From NCBI GenBank assembly GCA_016710935.1, contig JADJTY010000001.1:434001-498000 (forward strand): DNA of 64,000 nucleotides. The letters run 5' to 3'. A program made the position numbers and the translations under genes. Source of the stretch: Chitinophagaceae bacterium (GTDB lineage Bacteria; Bacteroidota; Bacteroidia; Chitinophagales; Chitinophagaceae). Below are positions 40,848 through 48,950 of the stretch, piece after piece. How positions within the stretch are numbered: position 1 is the first letter of the stretch; each line of letters begins with the position of its first letter. The notes below the pieces were generated by a model. The model had not been told where the DNA came from. It searched no databases and saw only the letters and a list, made by a program, of their open reading frames with translations.

Positions 40848-41624
40848 TTAATATCTCTTCTTAAAATTACGGTTGTTGTTTCTGTCGCCGCCGCCATTAC
40901 CGCCGCCATTGTTGCCGCCTCTGTTATCCCTGTTTCCGCCACCGCCACGGTTGTCCCTGTTGCCACCACCTGCATTCCTGTTATCTCTTCCACCTGCATT
41001 CCTGTTATCCCTGCCGCCACTGCTGAAATTTTTACGGTAACCTCCCGCAGGGCGTTTGCCATAATCATTTTCTTCACGTATATCCACCCGGTGTTTAACA
41101 AACGGACGGTTATTGAATTCCAGTTCGCCCTTGGTCATGGCAGATAATTCGGTCTGAATATTATCATCATGCACCAGTTCTTTATGCCAGTTGCTGTACG
41201 TAAGCTTCATGTAATATGCCACTGCATTGGCAAACCCTTGTTTCTTTTCTGGGTTTTCTTCTTTCAGTGCCTTATCAATAACCACTTCAATATTTTTACC
41301 CAGGTGATTGAATTTGGGGTATCTTTTTGGATATCGCAAACGCTCAGGCTTGGCTTTTAAAGTTTCACGGGTAGGAATGGGATAGGGGCTTTCCACATCC
41401 AGTTTAAAATCGCTGATGAGGAAAAGATGATCCCATAATTTGTGGCGAAAATCTTCTACATTCTTTAAATGCGGATTTAAAAATCCCATCAATTCTATAA
41501 CAGCATACGCATTGCGCTGTCTTTCTTCTTTGTCTTCAATACTCAACAGGTATTCAACCATTTTCTGAATATGGCGGCCATATTCTCTCATGACTAAAAA
41601 GTTCCTGGTAGTATTATACTCCAT
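40848..41624 (-). CDS. DUF4290 protein with a Gly/Arg/Asn-rich tail
   Basis: 258 aa from the ATG at 41624 (MEYNTTRNFLVMREYGRHIQ). Residues 1-180 are the helical DUF4290 domain found across Bacteroidota (KMVEYLLSIEDKEERQRNAY, NAVAYYMKLTYSNWHKELVH). From about residue 195 the sequence is low-complexity with GGRDNRN and GGGNRDNRG repeats, ending NNNRNFKKRY. Such a disordered, basic, RGG-like tail is typical of RNA-binding proteins or condensate formers. The domain's function is unknown. The tail DNA is repetitive (about 40866-41040). Confidence 0.85.
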   Translation of the reverse strand: MEYNTTRNFLVMREYGRHIQKMVEYLLSIEDKEERQRNAYAVIELMGFLNPHLKNVEDFRHKLWDHLFLISDFKLDVESPYPIPTRETLKAKPERLRYPKRYPKFNHLGKNIEVVIDKALKEENPEKKQGFANAVAYYMKLTYSNWHKELVHDDNIQTELSAMTKGELEFNNRPFVKHRVDIREENDYGKRPAGGYRKNFSSGGRDNRNAGGRDNRNAGGGNRDNRGGGGNRDNRGGNNGGGNGGGDRNNNRNFKKRY

Positions 41625-41728
41625 GTTCTCGGTATTTAGCATATTGCGAAGTTAAGTTAAACGATTGAAAAGGTTGTCAACCTTTGTAAAGGAAAAATTA
41701 GGTGTAACAGCCTGTTAACGGCTGTTTA

Positions 41729-42127
41729 TTATAAATATTTTACCCGGCACCAGTTGTAAGCCACTAAAATTCCGGCAGTATCTGCGGCCACGTCGTATAT
41801 ATCAAAGCTGCGGTCGGGGATAAAGAATTTTTGAATGAACTCGGTTGTTACACCCCAGATCACAGCTGCTAAAGCAATTTTAATTGCCCAGTTTCTTTTA
41901 ACCTGCAGGGGTAATATCATTTTTTTGTACATGGGATAGATGAACAAAAAAACCAACATACCAAAAAGCCCGGCATGTACCCATTTGTCAAAATAAATAT
42001 CATTTAGCCAGGTTTCAACAGTAGGTATATTTGAACCGGGCAAAGAGATCAATACCAGTATAAGAAAAAACCAGGCAATGCCCGGTATAAATTTTATTGC
42101 AGGAGACCTTTTTGAAGGATGTGGCAT
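41729..42127 (-). CDS. VanZ-like family membrane protein
   Basis: 132 aa. Four hydrophobic segments; the conserved start of the second region FDKWVHAGLFGMLVFLFIYP and the EFIQKFFIPDRSFDIYDVAA motif (DxxDxxxNxxG in VanZ) are clear. Function not known for the stand-alone family. It follows gcvH by 9 bp on the same strand. Confidence 0.85.
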   Translation of the reverse strand: MPHPSKRSPAIKFIPGIAWFFLILVLISLPGSNIPTVETWLNDIYFDKWVHAGLFGMLVFLFIYPMYKKMILPLQVKRNWAIKIALAAVIWGVTTEFIQKFFIPDRSFDIYDVAADTAGILVAYNWCRVKYL

Positions 42128-42136
42128 GATGCTTTA

Positions 42137-42514
42137 TTATCCAACAGTTGCTGTATATGCTGCAGCATCCAGTAGTTTATCAAATGCAGCCACATCGGTA
42201 ACAGTCATCTTTACCATCCAGCCATCGCCGTACGGATCGGTGTTAACCAGTTCCGGTTGTGTATCCAGCATGGGATTTGTTTCGGTGATAGTGCCCGCAA
42301 GCGGCGAGAAAAGATCACTCACTGTTTTAACAGCTTCCACCGTACCAAATACTTCTTCAGCGGCCACGGGTTTGCCTTTTGAAGTTATATCTACGTATAC
42401 AATATCACCCAGTTCACGTTGTGCAAAATCGGTAATACCAATAGTAGCAGTTGTACCATCTAAAGAAACCCACTCGTGGTCTTTGGTGTAGCGGAGATTT
42501 TCAGGAAAATTCAT
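42137..42514 (-). CDS. gcvH: Glycine cleavage system H protein
   Basis: 125 aa. Carries the lipoyl group between the P, T and L proteins during glycine breakdown. The lipoylated Lys63 is in GTVEAVKTVSDLFSP, and the fold begins NLRYTKDHEWVSLDGTTATI. No other gcv genes are near. Upstream the cyclophilin gene ends 54 bp away. Confidence 0.96.
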   Translation of the reverse strand: MNFPENLRYTKDHEWVSLDGTTATIGITDFAQRELGDIVYVDITSKGKPVAAEEVFGTVEAVKTVSDLFSPLAGTITETNPMLDTQPELVNTDPYGDGWMVKMTVTDVAAFDKLLDAAAYTATVG

Positions 42515-42568
42515 TTTATTTAATTTGACGTTAAAAGAATCAGTTGCAAAATAAGGATTTTAAAAGAA

Positions 42569-43327
42569 CTATTTGATCACTTCTATTTTCATACGCAGAT
42601 CTACAAAAGGGCGGTTAGCATAATCCTTTTGTACCACAGCAATCTTATCTACTACTTCCAGGCCTTTTTCCACTTCGCCAAATACCGTGTAATCCATATC
42701 CAGAGGAGGGTATCCACCAATTGTTTTATATGAATTCCTTTGTTTTTGTGAGTATTTTATGCCTTTACCCATTTCGATATTGCTTAATTCTGCATCGGTC
42801 CATGTTTTGCCCTGTACAATATAAAACTGGCAACCGCTGCTGGCTTTGGTTGGGTTCACTTGATCGGGCATTCTTGCGGCAGCAAAAGCTCCCTTTTTGT
42901 GATAGAATGTAGTATCAAATTCTGCCGGAATGGTATATCCCACATCACCCATACCGAGCTGCTGACCCGATGGTGCATATTTGCTTTGAGGGTCTCCACC
43001 CTGTATCATAAATTGGTACATTACCCTGTGAAACAAAAGGCTGTCGAAAAAATGTTCACTGGCCAGTTTGATAAAGTTATCACGGTGCTGCGGGGTTTTA
43101 TCATACAGGCGAACAATGATGACACCCGAATCGGTGGTGATCTTTACACGGGTGCCGGGTATTTTAACTGCTGTTTTTACTACCGGGGTTGTTTTTGTGG
43201 TGGGTTTTTTAACGGCTGTTTTTGTGGGGGTTGTTTTTTTTACAGCAGGCTTTTTAACCTGTGCATCTACATTTACAGCAAAAAAACAAACAAGGGCAAG
43301 CGTGAATAGCGTTTTCATTTTGTTCAT
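42569..43327 (-). CDS. Secreted cyclophilin-type peptidyl-prolyl isomerase
   Basis: 252 aa. Signal peptide (KTLFTLALVCFFAVNVDAQ), a Lys/Thr/Pro-rich linker of about 40 residues (KKPAVKKTTPTKTAVKKPTT), then a cyclophilin domain: VIIVRLYDKTPQHRDNFIKL, FHRVMYQFMIQGGDP (catalytic Arg) and GAFAAARMPDQVNPTKASSG, SGCQFYIVQG, and YTVFGEVEKGLEVVDKI. It speeds proline isomerisation in the periplasm. The Lys-rich linker may bind peptidoglycan or nucleic acid, which is speculation. Confidence 0.9.
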   Translation of the reverse strand: MNKMKTLFTLALVCFFAVNVDAQVKKPAVKKTTPTKTAVKKPTTKTTPVVKTAVKIPGTRVKITTDSGVIIVRLYDKTPQHRDNFIKLASEHFFDSLLFHRVMYQFMIQGGDPQSKYAPSGQQLGMGDVGYTIPAEFDTTFYHKKGAFAAARMPDQVNPTKASSGCQFYIVQGKTWTDAELSNIEMGKGIKYSQKQRNSYKTIGGYPPLDMDYTVFGEVEKGLEVVDKIAVVQKDYANRPFVDLRMKIEVIK

Positions 43328-43339
43328 AAAAAGAAATAA

Positions 43340-43693
43340 TTAGTCAATAAAATGTTGATTTTGAAAATATAAGAGAATATGGTCTTTTAAAAAATTTTCC
43401 TGTTCAATCATAATGAATCCGGGGAGGGGTTTCAATTGTTTAAAATGTGGCCAGCCTTCTTCATCATTGCCTTCGGATACATAATATCCGCTGAGCGAAA
43501 GTACGGTGCAAACGGCAATATGCATCAGGTCCTGTTTCTCTTCTTTGCTAAAATCCTGCTTGCCACTGCCCAGTTCCTGAATGCCTATTAAAAAAAGAAT
43601 ACCGTCCATATCCGGCTTAATACCAAAGCGTTCTTTTAGTTTGATGCGTAGTTTAAGCCAGCGTACCTGTAAATCTTCTGTGAGGTGTTGCAT
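43340..43693 (-). CDS. Hypothetical protein
   Basis: 117 aa, no signal peptide, not recognised. Starts MQHLTEDLQVRWLKLRIKLK; a helical N-terminus is followed by FGIKPDMDGILFLIGIQELG, a segment KQDFSKEEKQDLMHIAVCTV and a C-terminal YYVSEGNDEEGWPHFKQLKP. The composition is normal for a soluble protein. It is upstream of the cyclophilin gene on the same strand (12 bp gap), so probably co-transcribed. Confidence 0.7.
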   Translation of the reverse strand: MQHLTEDLQVRWLKLRIKLKERFGIKPDMDGILFLIGIQELGSGKQDFSKEEKQDLMHIAVCTVLSLSGYYVSEGNDEEGWPHFKQLKPLPGFIMIEQENFLKDHILLYFQNQHFID

Positions 43694-43707
43694 GGTGCAA
43701 AGATAAA

Positions 43708-43833
43708 TGAAAGCTTCAAGCTATAAGCAACAAGGGAGAAGCATACTGCAGAAAACAGCTTTTGATATAAGGGCGGTCTGTTAAAAAATGAGATTGCCTC
43801 CTTGCGGCTTGTAGCTTGCGGCTCACTTCCTTA
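43708..43833. repeat. Intergenic long-hairpin repeat, copy B
   Basis: The left arm AAGCTTCAAGCTATAAGCAA (near 43712-43731) and the right arm CTTGCGGCTTGTAGCTTGCG (43801-43820) are imperfect inverted copies. Related to 35271-35383 and 60233-60351. It fills the space between the divergent genes at 43693 and serS. Confidence 0.5.
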
Positions 43834-43839
43834 CCTTTG
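43832..43839 (+). promoter_or_regulatory. -7 promoter box for serS
   Basis: TACCTTTG matches TAnnTTTG exactly, 19 bp before the serS ATG. TTG occurs upstream in GCTTGCGG at a distance near that of the -33 element. Confidence 0.5.
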
Positions 43840-43858
43840 TCAAAATTTTTAAACAAAC

Positions 43859-45133
43859 ATGTTACAGATCAGTTATATAAGGCAGCAAACAGCATTAGTA
43901 AAGGAAAAATTAGCAGTTAAACATTTTGGCGATCTGTCGGTGGTAGATTCAATCCTGGAAACTGATGAGCAGGTTCGTAAATTGAAAACCGAATCGGAAG
44001 CCATGCAGGCAGCTTTGAATGCAGCAAGCAAGGAAATAGGAATATTGATGGGTAAAGGAGAAAAAGAAGCTGCTGAAAATAAAAGACAGGAGGTAACGCA
44101 AAACAAATCCGCATTGCAAAATTTTGCACAGCAACTGGCGGATGCTGAGAAGAAATTACACGATCTGTTGATTGTACTCCCCAACCTTCCACACAGTTCT
44201 GTACCCAAAGGAAAAACACCTGAAGAAAATGAAGTGGTACGGGAAGGTGGTACGAAGCCAGCATTGCCCGCAACGGCAGTACCTCATTGGGATCTGATCA
44301 AAACCTATGACCTGGTAGATTTTGAAACCGGTGTAAAAATTACCGGAAGCGGATTCCCTTTATACAAAGGCAAGGGCGCAAAACTGCAGCGCACTTTGAT
44401 ACAATATTTTTTAGATTATAATACCGAAGCAGGGTATACTGAATATTTACCACCGCTGATGGTGAATGAAGCATCGGCATATGGCACCGGTCAGCTACCG
44501 GATAAAGAAGGGCAGATGTATCATGCAACTGCCGATAATTTTTATTTGATCCCAACAGCCGAAGTGCCGGTTACCAATATTTACCGCGATGAAATCGTAA
44601 AGGAATCTGATCTGCCCATTAAGATGACAGCCTACACACCCTGCTTTAGAAGGGAAGCAGGAAGTTTTGGTGCTGATGTAAGAGGATTGAACAGGGTACA
44701 CCAGTTTGATAAAGTAGAGCTGGTACAAATTGTTCATCCCGATAAAAGCTATGAAGTGCTGGAAGAAATGGTAAACCATGTAGAAAAACTGTTGCATACA
44801 TTGGAATTACCGTATCGCATTTTACGCTTATGCGGCGGCGATATGAGTTTTGCATCTGCCCTTACCTACGATTTTGAAGTGTACAGTGCGGCCCAGCAAA
44901 AATGGCTGGAGGTAAGTTCTGTAAGTAATTTCGAAAACTTTCAAACTAACCGGTTGAAAATACGGTATAAGGATTCAGATGGAAAAAGCCAGCTGGTTCA
45001 CTCATTGAATGGCTCTTCTTTAGCACTGCCCAGGATCGTGGCTTGTTTGCTGGAAAATAATCAAACCGAGAACGGGATTGAATTACCGGCTGTACTGCAT
45101 AGCTATTTTGGTGCTGCAAAAATTACAAACTAA
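43859..45133 (+). CDS. serS: Seryl-tRNA synthetase
   Basis: 424 aa, class II synthetase. N-terminal tRNA-binding coiled coil (residues about 30-110), then motif 2 in CFRREAGSFGADVRGLNRVH and motif 3 in LNGSSLALPRIVACLLENNQ. It charges serine onto tRNA-Ser. Length is standard and the ATG at 43859 leads into MLQISYIRQQTALVKEKLAV. Confidence 0.97.
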   Translation: MLQISYIRQQTALVKEKLAVKHFGDLSVVDSILETDEQVRKLKTESEAMQAALNAASKEIGILMGKGEKEAAENKRQEVTQNKSALQNFAQQLADAEKKLHDLLIVLPNLPHSSVPKGKTPEENEVVREGGTKPALPATAVPHWDLIKTYDLVDFETGVKITGSGFPLYKGKGAKLQRTLIQYFLDYNTEAGYTEYLPPLMVNEASAYGTGQLPDKEGQMYHATADNFYLIPTAEVPVTNIYRDEIVKESDLPIKMTAYTPCFRREAGSFGADVRGLNRVHQFDKVELVQIVHPDKSYEVLEEMVNHVEKLLHTLELPYRILRLCGGDMSFASALTYDFEVYSAAQQKWLEVSSVSNFENFQTNRLKIRYKDSDGKSQLVHSLNGSSLALPRIVACLLENNQTENGIELPAVLHSYFGAAKITN

Positions 45134-45135
45134 AA

Positions 45136-45214
45136 CGCTGCGTAATCTTCTTTTCCCTTTTTCTCTGCGTTAAAATTATAACCGCAGAGAAAAGAGGTGC
45201 AGAGAAGGCGCAGC
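45136..45214. repeat. Long imperfect palindrome between serS and the aminopeptidase gene
   Basis: Outer arms GCTGCG (45136-45141) and CGCAGC (45209-45214); inner arms TTTTCTCTGCG (45159-45169) and CGCAGAGAAAA (45183-45193), an exact 11-bp pair. It sits between convergent genes and probably terminates both, but it has the form of a dispersed CTCTGCG repeat rather than a plain terminator. Confidence 0.6.
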
Positions 45215-45220
45215 AAAAAA

Positions 45221-46561
45221 TTATTTTTCTCCAACTCCTTTTTCTTTCATCAAAGCATAAATAGCTTTTGGGTCTACCGGCGATTGGGGCGTAAGGTTTT
45301 CTGAACCTGTTGCTGTAATTACAATCGTGTCTTCAAGCCTGATGTGAATTTTCTTGTCTTTATCTTCAAGAATAGGCTCTACATTAAATACAACCCCCTC
45401 TACAAATGGTGTTTCGTAGCTGCCTACATCATGTACAGCCATTCCTACAAAATGGCCCACATATCCAAACCAGTATTTTCCCAGTCCGTTCCTTTTGTAT
45501 ACTGCTTCACCAACCTTTTGAAGATCAGCGTAGGTTACACCGGGTTTCATGGCTTTAATGATTTCATCACGGGCTTCCTTTACACAATTATAAAATTTAA
45601 GTTGTTCTTCAGTAAACTCTCCCTGTATGGGCCATGTTCTGGTAATATCGGTTACATAATAATTTACCTCGGGAGCATAATCTATTAACAACACGTTACC
45701 GGCTTCCAGCAAATGATTGTTTGCATTGTAATGCCATATTAATCCTCTTTCTCCCGATGCAGCAATGGCGTAATAAGCCGGTCCGGCTGTTCCCATATCT
45801 CCATAAATAAAATCGCAGGCTGCTACGGTTTGATATTCGTAAATACCGGGCCTGGTTACTTTAATGGCTTCATTAATACCGAGGCAGCCAATGCGTCCGC
45901 ACTCACGAATTACTGCAATTTCTTTTTTATCTTTTACCCAGCGCATGGCATCCAATATGGGCGTTATGTCTTTAACAGTGGTAGCCGGAAACCGTTCTTT
46001 TATTTTATTATAAAAATTAACTTCTTTAGAAACACGTCCATCCCAGGGATTATTTATTCTGTTGGCACGGGTCATCATACAACGGTCACGGCTCATTTCT
46101 GCCAGTTCCTGTGGCGACTGCTGCAAAAAAAATGGTTGACCCATTTCGGAAAATTGGTGCAATATATTGCTCATAGCAGATTTTGAAAGCACCTGGTTAA
46201 AGCGGTATTCGGTAGCTGCTTCTTTGCCCGGTTTAATCATCGCTTCTGTTTTAATATCATTGGGAATTTTGTCGGGCACAAGCAAAACAGATTCTTTTGA
46301 TTTACCATCAATAATTAATACCGCATCGGGTACTTCTACACCGGTGAGGTAGTAAAAGTTATTATCCTGCCTGAATTTTATATATCCTTCAGTTAGTTCT
46401 GCTCCCTGTAAAATCAAAATACCGTCACCTATTTTTTCCATTACTCTATTCCGGCGTGCAGCAAAATCATCTGGCGTAAAATATTTCCACATGGTTTGCG
46501 AAAAAGCCATTTCGGAAACCAGTAAACATATCAGGCAACAAAGAAGTTTAATAATGCTCAT
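45221..46561 (-). CDS. Exported Xaa-Pro aminopeptidase (M24B family)
   Basis: 446 aa. Signal peptide (MSIIKLLCCLICLLVSEMAF). It cleaves N-terminal residues before proline. The five metal ligands are visible: Asp in LLIDYAPEVNYYVTDITRTW (two Asp), His in GHFVGMAVHDVG, Glu in VFNVEPILED and Glu in RLEDTIVIT. The N-terminal non-catalytic domain (residues about 25-190) is as in PepP. Two POT peptide transporters further downstream could take up its products, but they are not in the same operon. Confidence 0.92.
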   Translation of the reverse strand: MSIIKLLCCLICLLVSEMAFSQTMWKYFTPDDFAARRNRVMEKIGDGILILQGAELTEGYIKFRQDNNFYYLTGVEVPDAVLIIDGKSKESVLLVPDKIPNDIKTEAMIKPGKEAATEYRFNQVLSKSAMSNILHQFSEMGQPFFLQQSPQELAEMSRDRCMMTRANRINNPWDGRVSKEVNFYNKIKERFPATTVKDITPILDAMRWVKDKKEIAVIRECGRIGCLGINEAIKVTRPGIYEYQTVAACDFIYGDMGTAGPAYYAIAASGERGLIWHYNANNHLLEAGNVLLIDYAPEVNYYVTDITRTWPIQGEFTEEQLKFYNCVKEARDEIIKAMKPGVTYADLQKVGEAVYKRNGLGKYWFGYVGHFVGMAVHDVGSYETPFVEGVVFNVEPILEDKDKKIHIRLEDTIVITATGSENLTPQSPVDPKAIYALMKEKGVGEK

Positions 46562-46662
46562 ACAACATTGTTAAGCGTTAAGAAATAAAGAATGAAGTCT
46601 TAAATATAATCTAAAAACCGCAGCCTGTTTAATTTTAGTATTTAATTGGATGAATGGAAAAC

Positions 46663-47712
46663 TTATGGCTGCGTGTGCAACTGCTTTATCTTTTTATTCA
46701 TTACATAAAACCACAGCGGTGGTACCAGGGCCAATATCATGCTGCCGGGATAACCTGTAGGCAGTTGTGGTGCATCTTCATGATGCTGCAACACCTGGTA
46801 TTTTCTGCTGGCCAGGTAATGATGATCACTGTGGCGGCTAAGTTCAAACAACATCAATCTGCCCAGGATATGGTTGCTGTTCCAGCTGTGTTGCGGCATG
46901 GCTCGTTCGTAATTTCCATCGGCCCGTTGTTGGCGTTGCAGGCCGTAATGCTCAATATAGTTCACCGTTTCAAGCAGTAAAAAACCGATTGTCGCAGCGG
47001 CTAAAAAATATAAGGTTATCTGCCAGCTGAATATTAAAACAATGGCTGTAACAAATAAAAACTGAATGACCTGGGCCTGCAACATCTCATTTTTCCAGTG
47101 CAGTGCCGGCAGCCCTTTTTTCTTCAATTCATTGTTGGCAATTTTCCAGGCAGAGAGGTAAGAAAAGATAACGGTACGAAAATAAAATTTAAAAACGGTC
47201 TCATTGTAGCGGGCACTGCTGGGGTCTTCGGGTGTGGCTACATTTTTATGATGGCCTTTATTGTGCTCAATAAAAAAATGCATGTACAGGGAAGTAAGTA
47301 AAAGGGCTTTGGCAAAAACCTGTTCGTATATATTTACCCGGTGGCCCAGTTCATGCGCCACATTAATGCCAAAGGTGCCGCAAAGCAAACCCATGCTGAA
47401 AATGCGCCCGGTAATCTCCCACCAAAGCAAATCCGTGGTTTGCATAGCTGTTAAAAAAACATATAAAGCGCCAAACTGCAAAACCACAATGATATACAGC
47501 AGGTAATCATAGATCCTGTCTTTCTTTGCCAGTTCTTCTTCCGCTTCATCCAGGTTTTTCTTATCCGGACTGATGAAGAGTTCAAGGATGGGCATCAGTA
47601 CCCAGGCATACAGCATCGGTGTCCAGGTTATCCATCCCTTACCTGTAAAGGCCAGCCAGGCAAGCACATAAAGGATTAAGGGCGAAAGATATTTAAAAGC
47701 TCTTGTTTGCAT
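46663..47712 (-). CDS. AlkB-type membrane di-iron hydroxylase (alkane 1-monooxygenase family)
   Basis: 349 aa. The eight-histidine di-iron site of AlkB is complete: HELGH (120-124), EHNKGHH (149-155), NYIEHYG (251-257) and the end motif RHSDHHYLASRKYQ (293-306). About six membrane helices. Alkane monooxygenases insert oxygen into terminal C-H bonds with rubredoxin as electron donor; no rubredoxin or rubredoxin reductase gene is nearby. Related Bacteroidota proteins may act on fatty acids or xylene-like compounds, so alkane as substrate is not certain. Confidence 0.85.
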   Translation of the reverse strand: MQTRAFKYLSPLILYVLAWLAFTGKGWITWTPMLYAWVLMPILELFISPDKKNLDEAEEELAKKDRIYDYLLYIIVVLQFGALYVFLTAMQTTDLLWWEITGRIFSMGLLCGTFGINVAHELGHRVNIYEQVFAKALLLTSLYMHFFIEHNKGHHKNVATPEDPSSARYNETVFKFYFRTVIFSYLSAWKIANNELKKKGLPALHWKNEMLQAQVIQFLFVTAIVLIFSWQITLYFLAAATIGFLLLETVNYIEHYGLQRQQRADGNYERAMPQHSWNSNHILGRLMLFELSRHSDHHYLASRKYQVLQHHEDAPQLPTGYPGSMILALVPPLWFYVMNKKIKQLHTQP

Positions 47713-47773
47713 GTAACAAAATTTGCTAAAACAAGTTAATCATTTTGTATTGATTTAGAGAAATGGGGAATAA

Positions 47774-47801
47774 AAAAAGACTGCTTTTAAACAGTCTTTT
47801 T
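47774..47801. terminator. Bidirectional terminator-like hairpin
   Basis: AAAAAGACTG (47774-47783) pairs with CAGTCTTTTT (47792-47801) around an 8-nt loop. T runs on both strands. It lies 57 bp beyond the stop of the PPOX-fold gene (47858-48342), which it probably ends. Confidence 0.7.
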
Positions 47802-47857
47802 ATTGCCATTAGCCAGCTTCAATTCGCCTGATGATCCTGTAAATTGTATATATCGGT

Positions 47858-48342
47858 TTACTCTGAGAAATTATATGATCTGTTAGCCGGGTGCAGAAAT
47901 AAATTGCTGAACGTATGTTTTAGTTTTTCTGTCCAGGAATCAGGTTCTGCTATTATATTTTCATAAAATTCAGCATGCATTATTTTCATTTTTACCAGAA
48001 CAAGTTTGCCATAGCTTCCTTTTGCATAATTACACATAGTAAAAAGGCCATCATCCTCATTTTTAACAAGGCATGCTTTTCCGCTCAGGTGCAGGCACGA
48101 GCCTGTTCCTTTTTTTGATAACTGAGGTATGCAGAAAAAGAACTGTCAACATTTTCAGTATGCCTGTTATTGCAGGAAGTAAAGAACCACACTGTTCCAT
48201 CATCCTCCACTTTTAATGTTTGTATAATATTATTGGGTAACTGCAATTCAGGATTCAGTTCTGTTTTAAAAAGGGCAATTTTAATGTCATTAATTTTTCC
48301 CTTTAAAAAATCCAGATTTTTGTCTTGATGAAAATATCGCAT
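47858..48342 (-). pseudogene. PPOX-fold (pyridoxamine 5'-phosphate oxidase-like) protein, frameshifted
   Basis: The first frame (48342-48085) reads MRYFHQDKNLDFLKGKINDI ... VEDDGTVWFFTSCNNRHTEN ... SYQKKEQARACT and stops early. One extra A in the seven-A run (48116-48110, minus strand) changes the reading to YQKKGTGSCLHLSGKACLVK followed by NEDDGLFTMCNYAKGSYGKL and onward to NRSYNFSE, stop at 47858. The joined protein is 161 aa, a normal length for the split-barrel FMN/flavin family (DDGTVWFFTS is the typical strand). The join restores family sequence on both sides, so this is one gene with a missing base. Confidence 0.65.
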
Positions 48343-48612
48343 GGTAAATATTTTTAAGTGCTTATGTTTTTAAAAAATCAAATGCTATGCCAAGCTGGAT
48401 CGGTCTGTTAGAATGAAAATTCAGCCAGTTCATGCAATAGTGCGGTAATACTCACTAATTTTCAATTTGTCCATATTGTAAATGTGTGAAACATGTAACT
48501 TCCTGATATAATTCTATAACAGGCACCCCTTAAAATTTGCTGATCTTTGAACCGGATAAGTTGCCTTAAGCCTGCAACGTAAATAATGAATATAAATATT
48601 AAATAAAAATGT

Positions 48613-48801
48613 ATGGGTACAAAGCCAAGTCCGATGAAAAAAGAAGAGATTCAGCAAAATTCCGATCCACATATTGACCAGGATTTTCCGGGCTACCCTC
48701 ATCTGCCTGCCGATAAAAAAAGCATTACTCCCGTTACAACAACCGAAAAAAAACTGGCTGGCGCAAACAGCAAAAAATCGAAGAAAGTATATGGTAGCTA
48801 A
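48613..48801 (+). CDS. Small disordered hydrophilic protein
   Basis: 62 aa, no signal peptide, rich in Lys, Pro, Ser and Thr. The segment PHIDQDFPGYPHLPADKKSI resembles a DQDFPGYPH-type motif found in short conserved proteins of Chitinophagaceae. Function unknown. The ATG at 48613 is the start; no clear promoter is seen, and the following AsmA-like gene starts 150 bp downstream. Real rather than random, judging from composition and the motif, but not certain. Confidence 0.5.
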   Translation: MGTKPSPMKKEEIQQNSDPHIDQDFPGYPHLPADKKSITPVTTTEKKLAGANSKKSKKVYGS

Positions 48802-48950
48802 AATTGTTTTCTTGTAAATAAATAAAATATAGGAATAATCAGAGCCGCTTCCCTGGTTTTTTAAAAATATTCTACCTACATTAACAGTGCCTGAGTACAA
48901 AAAACCGGTTTTCCGGATTGAGCTTAAGCTGAACGTTTAACGATTTTTTT

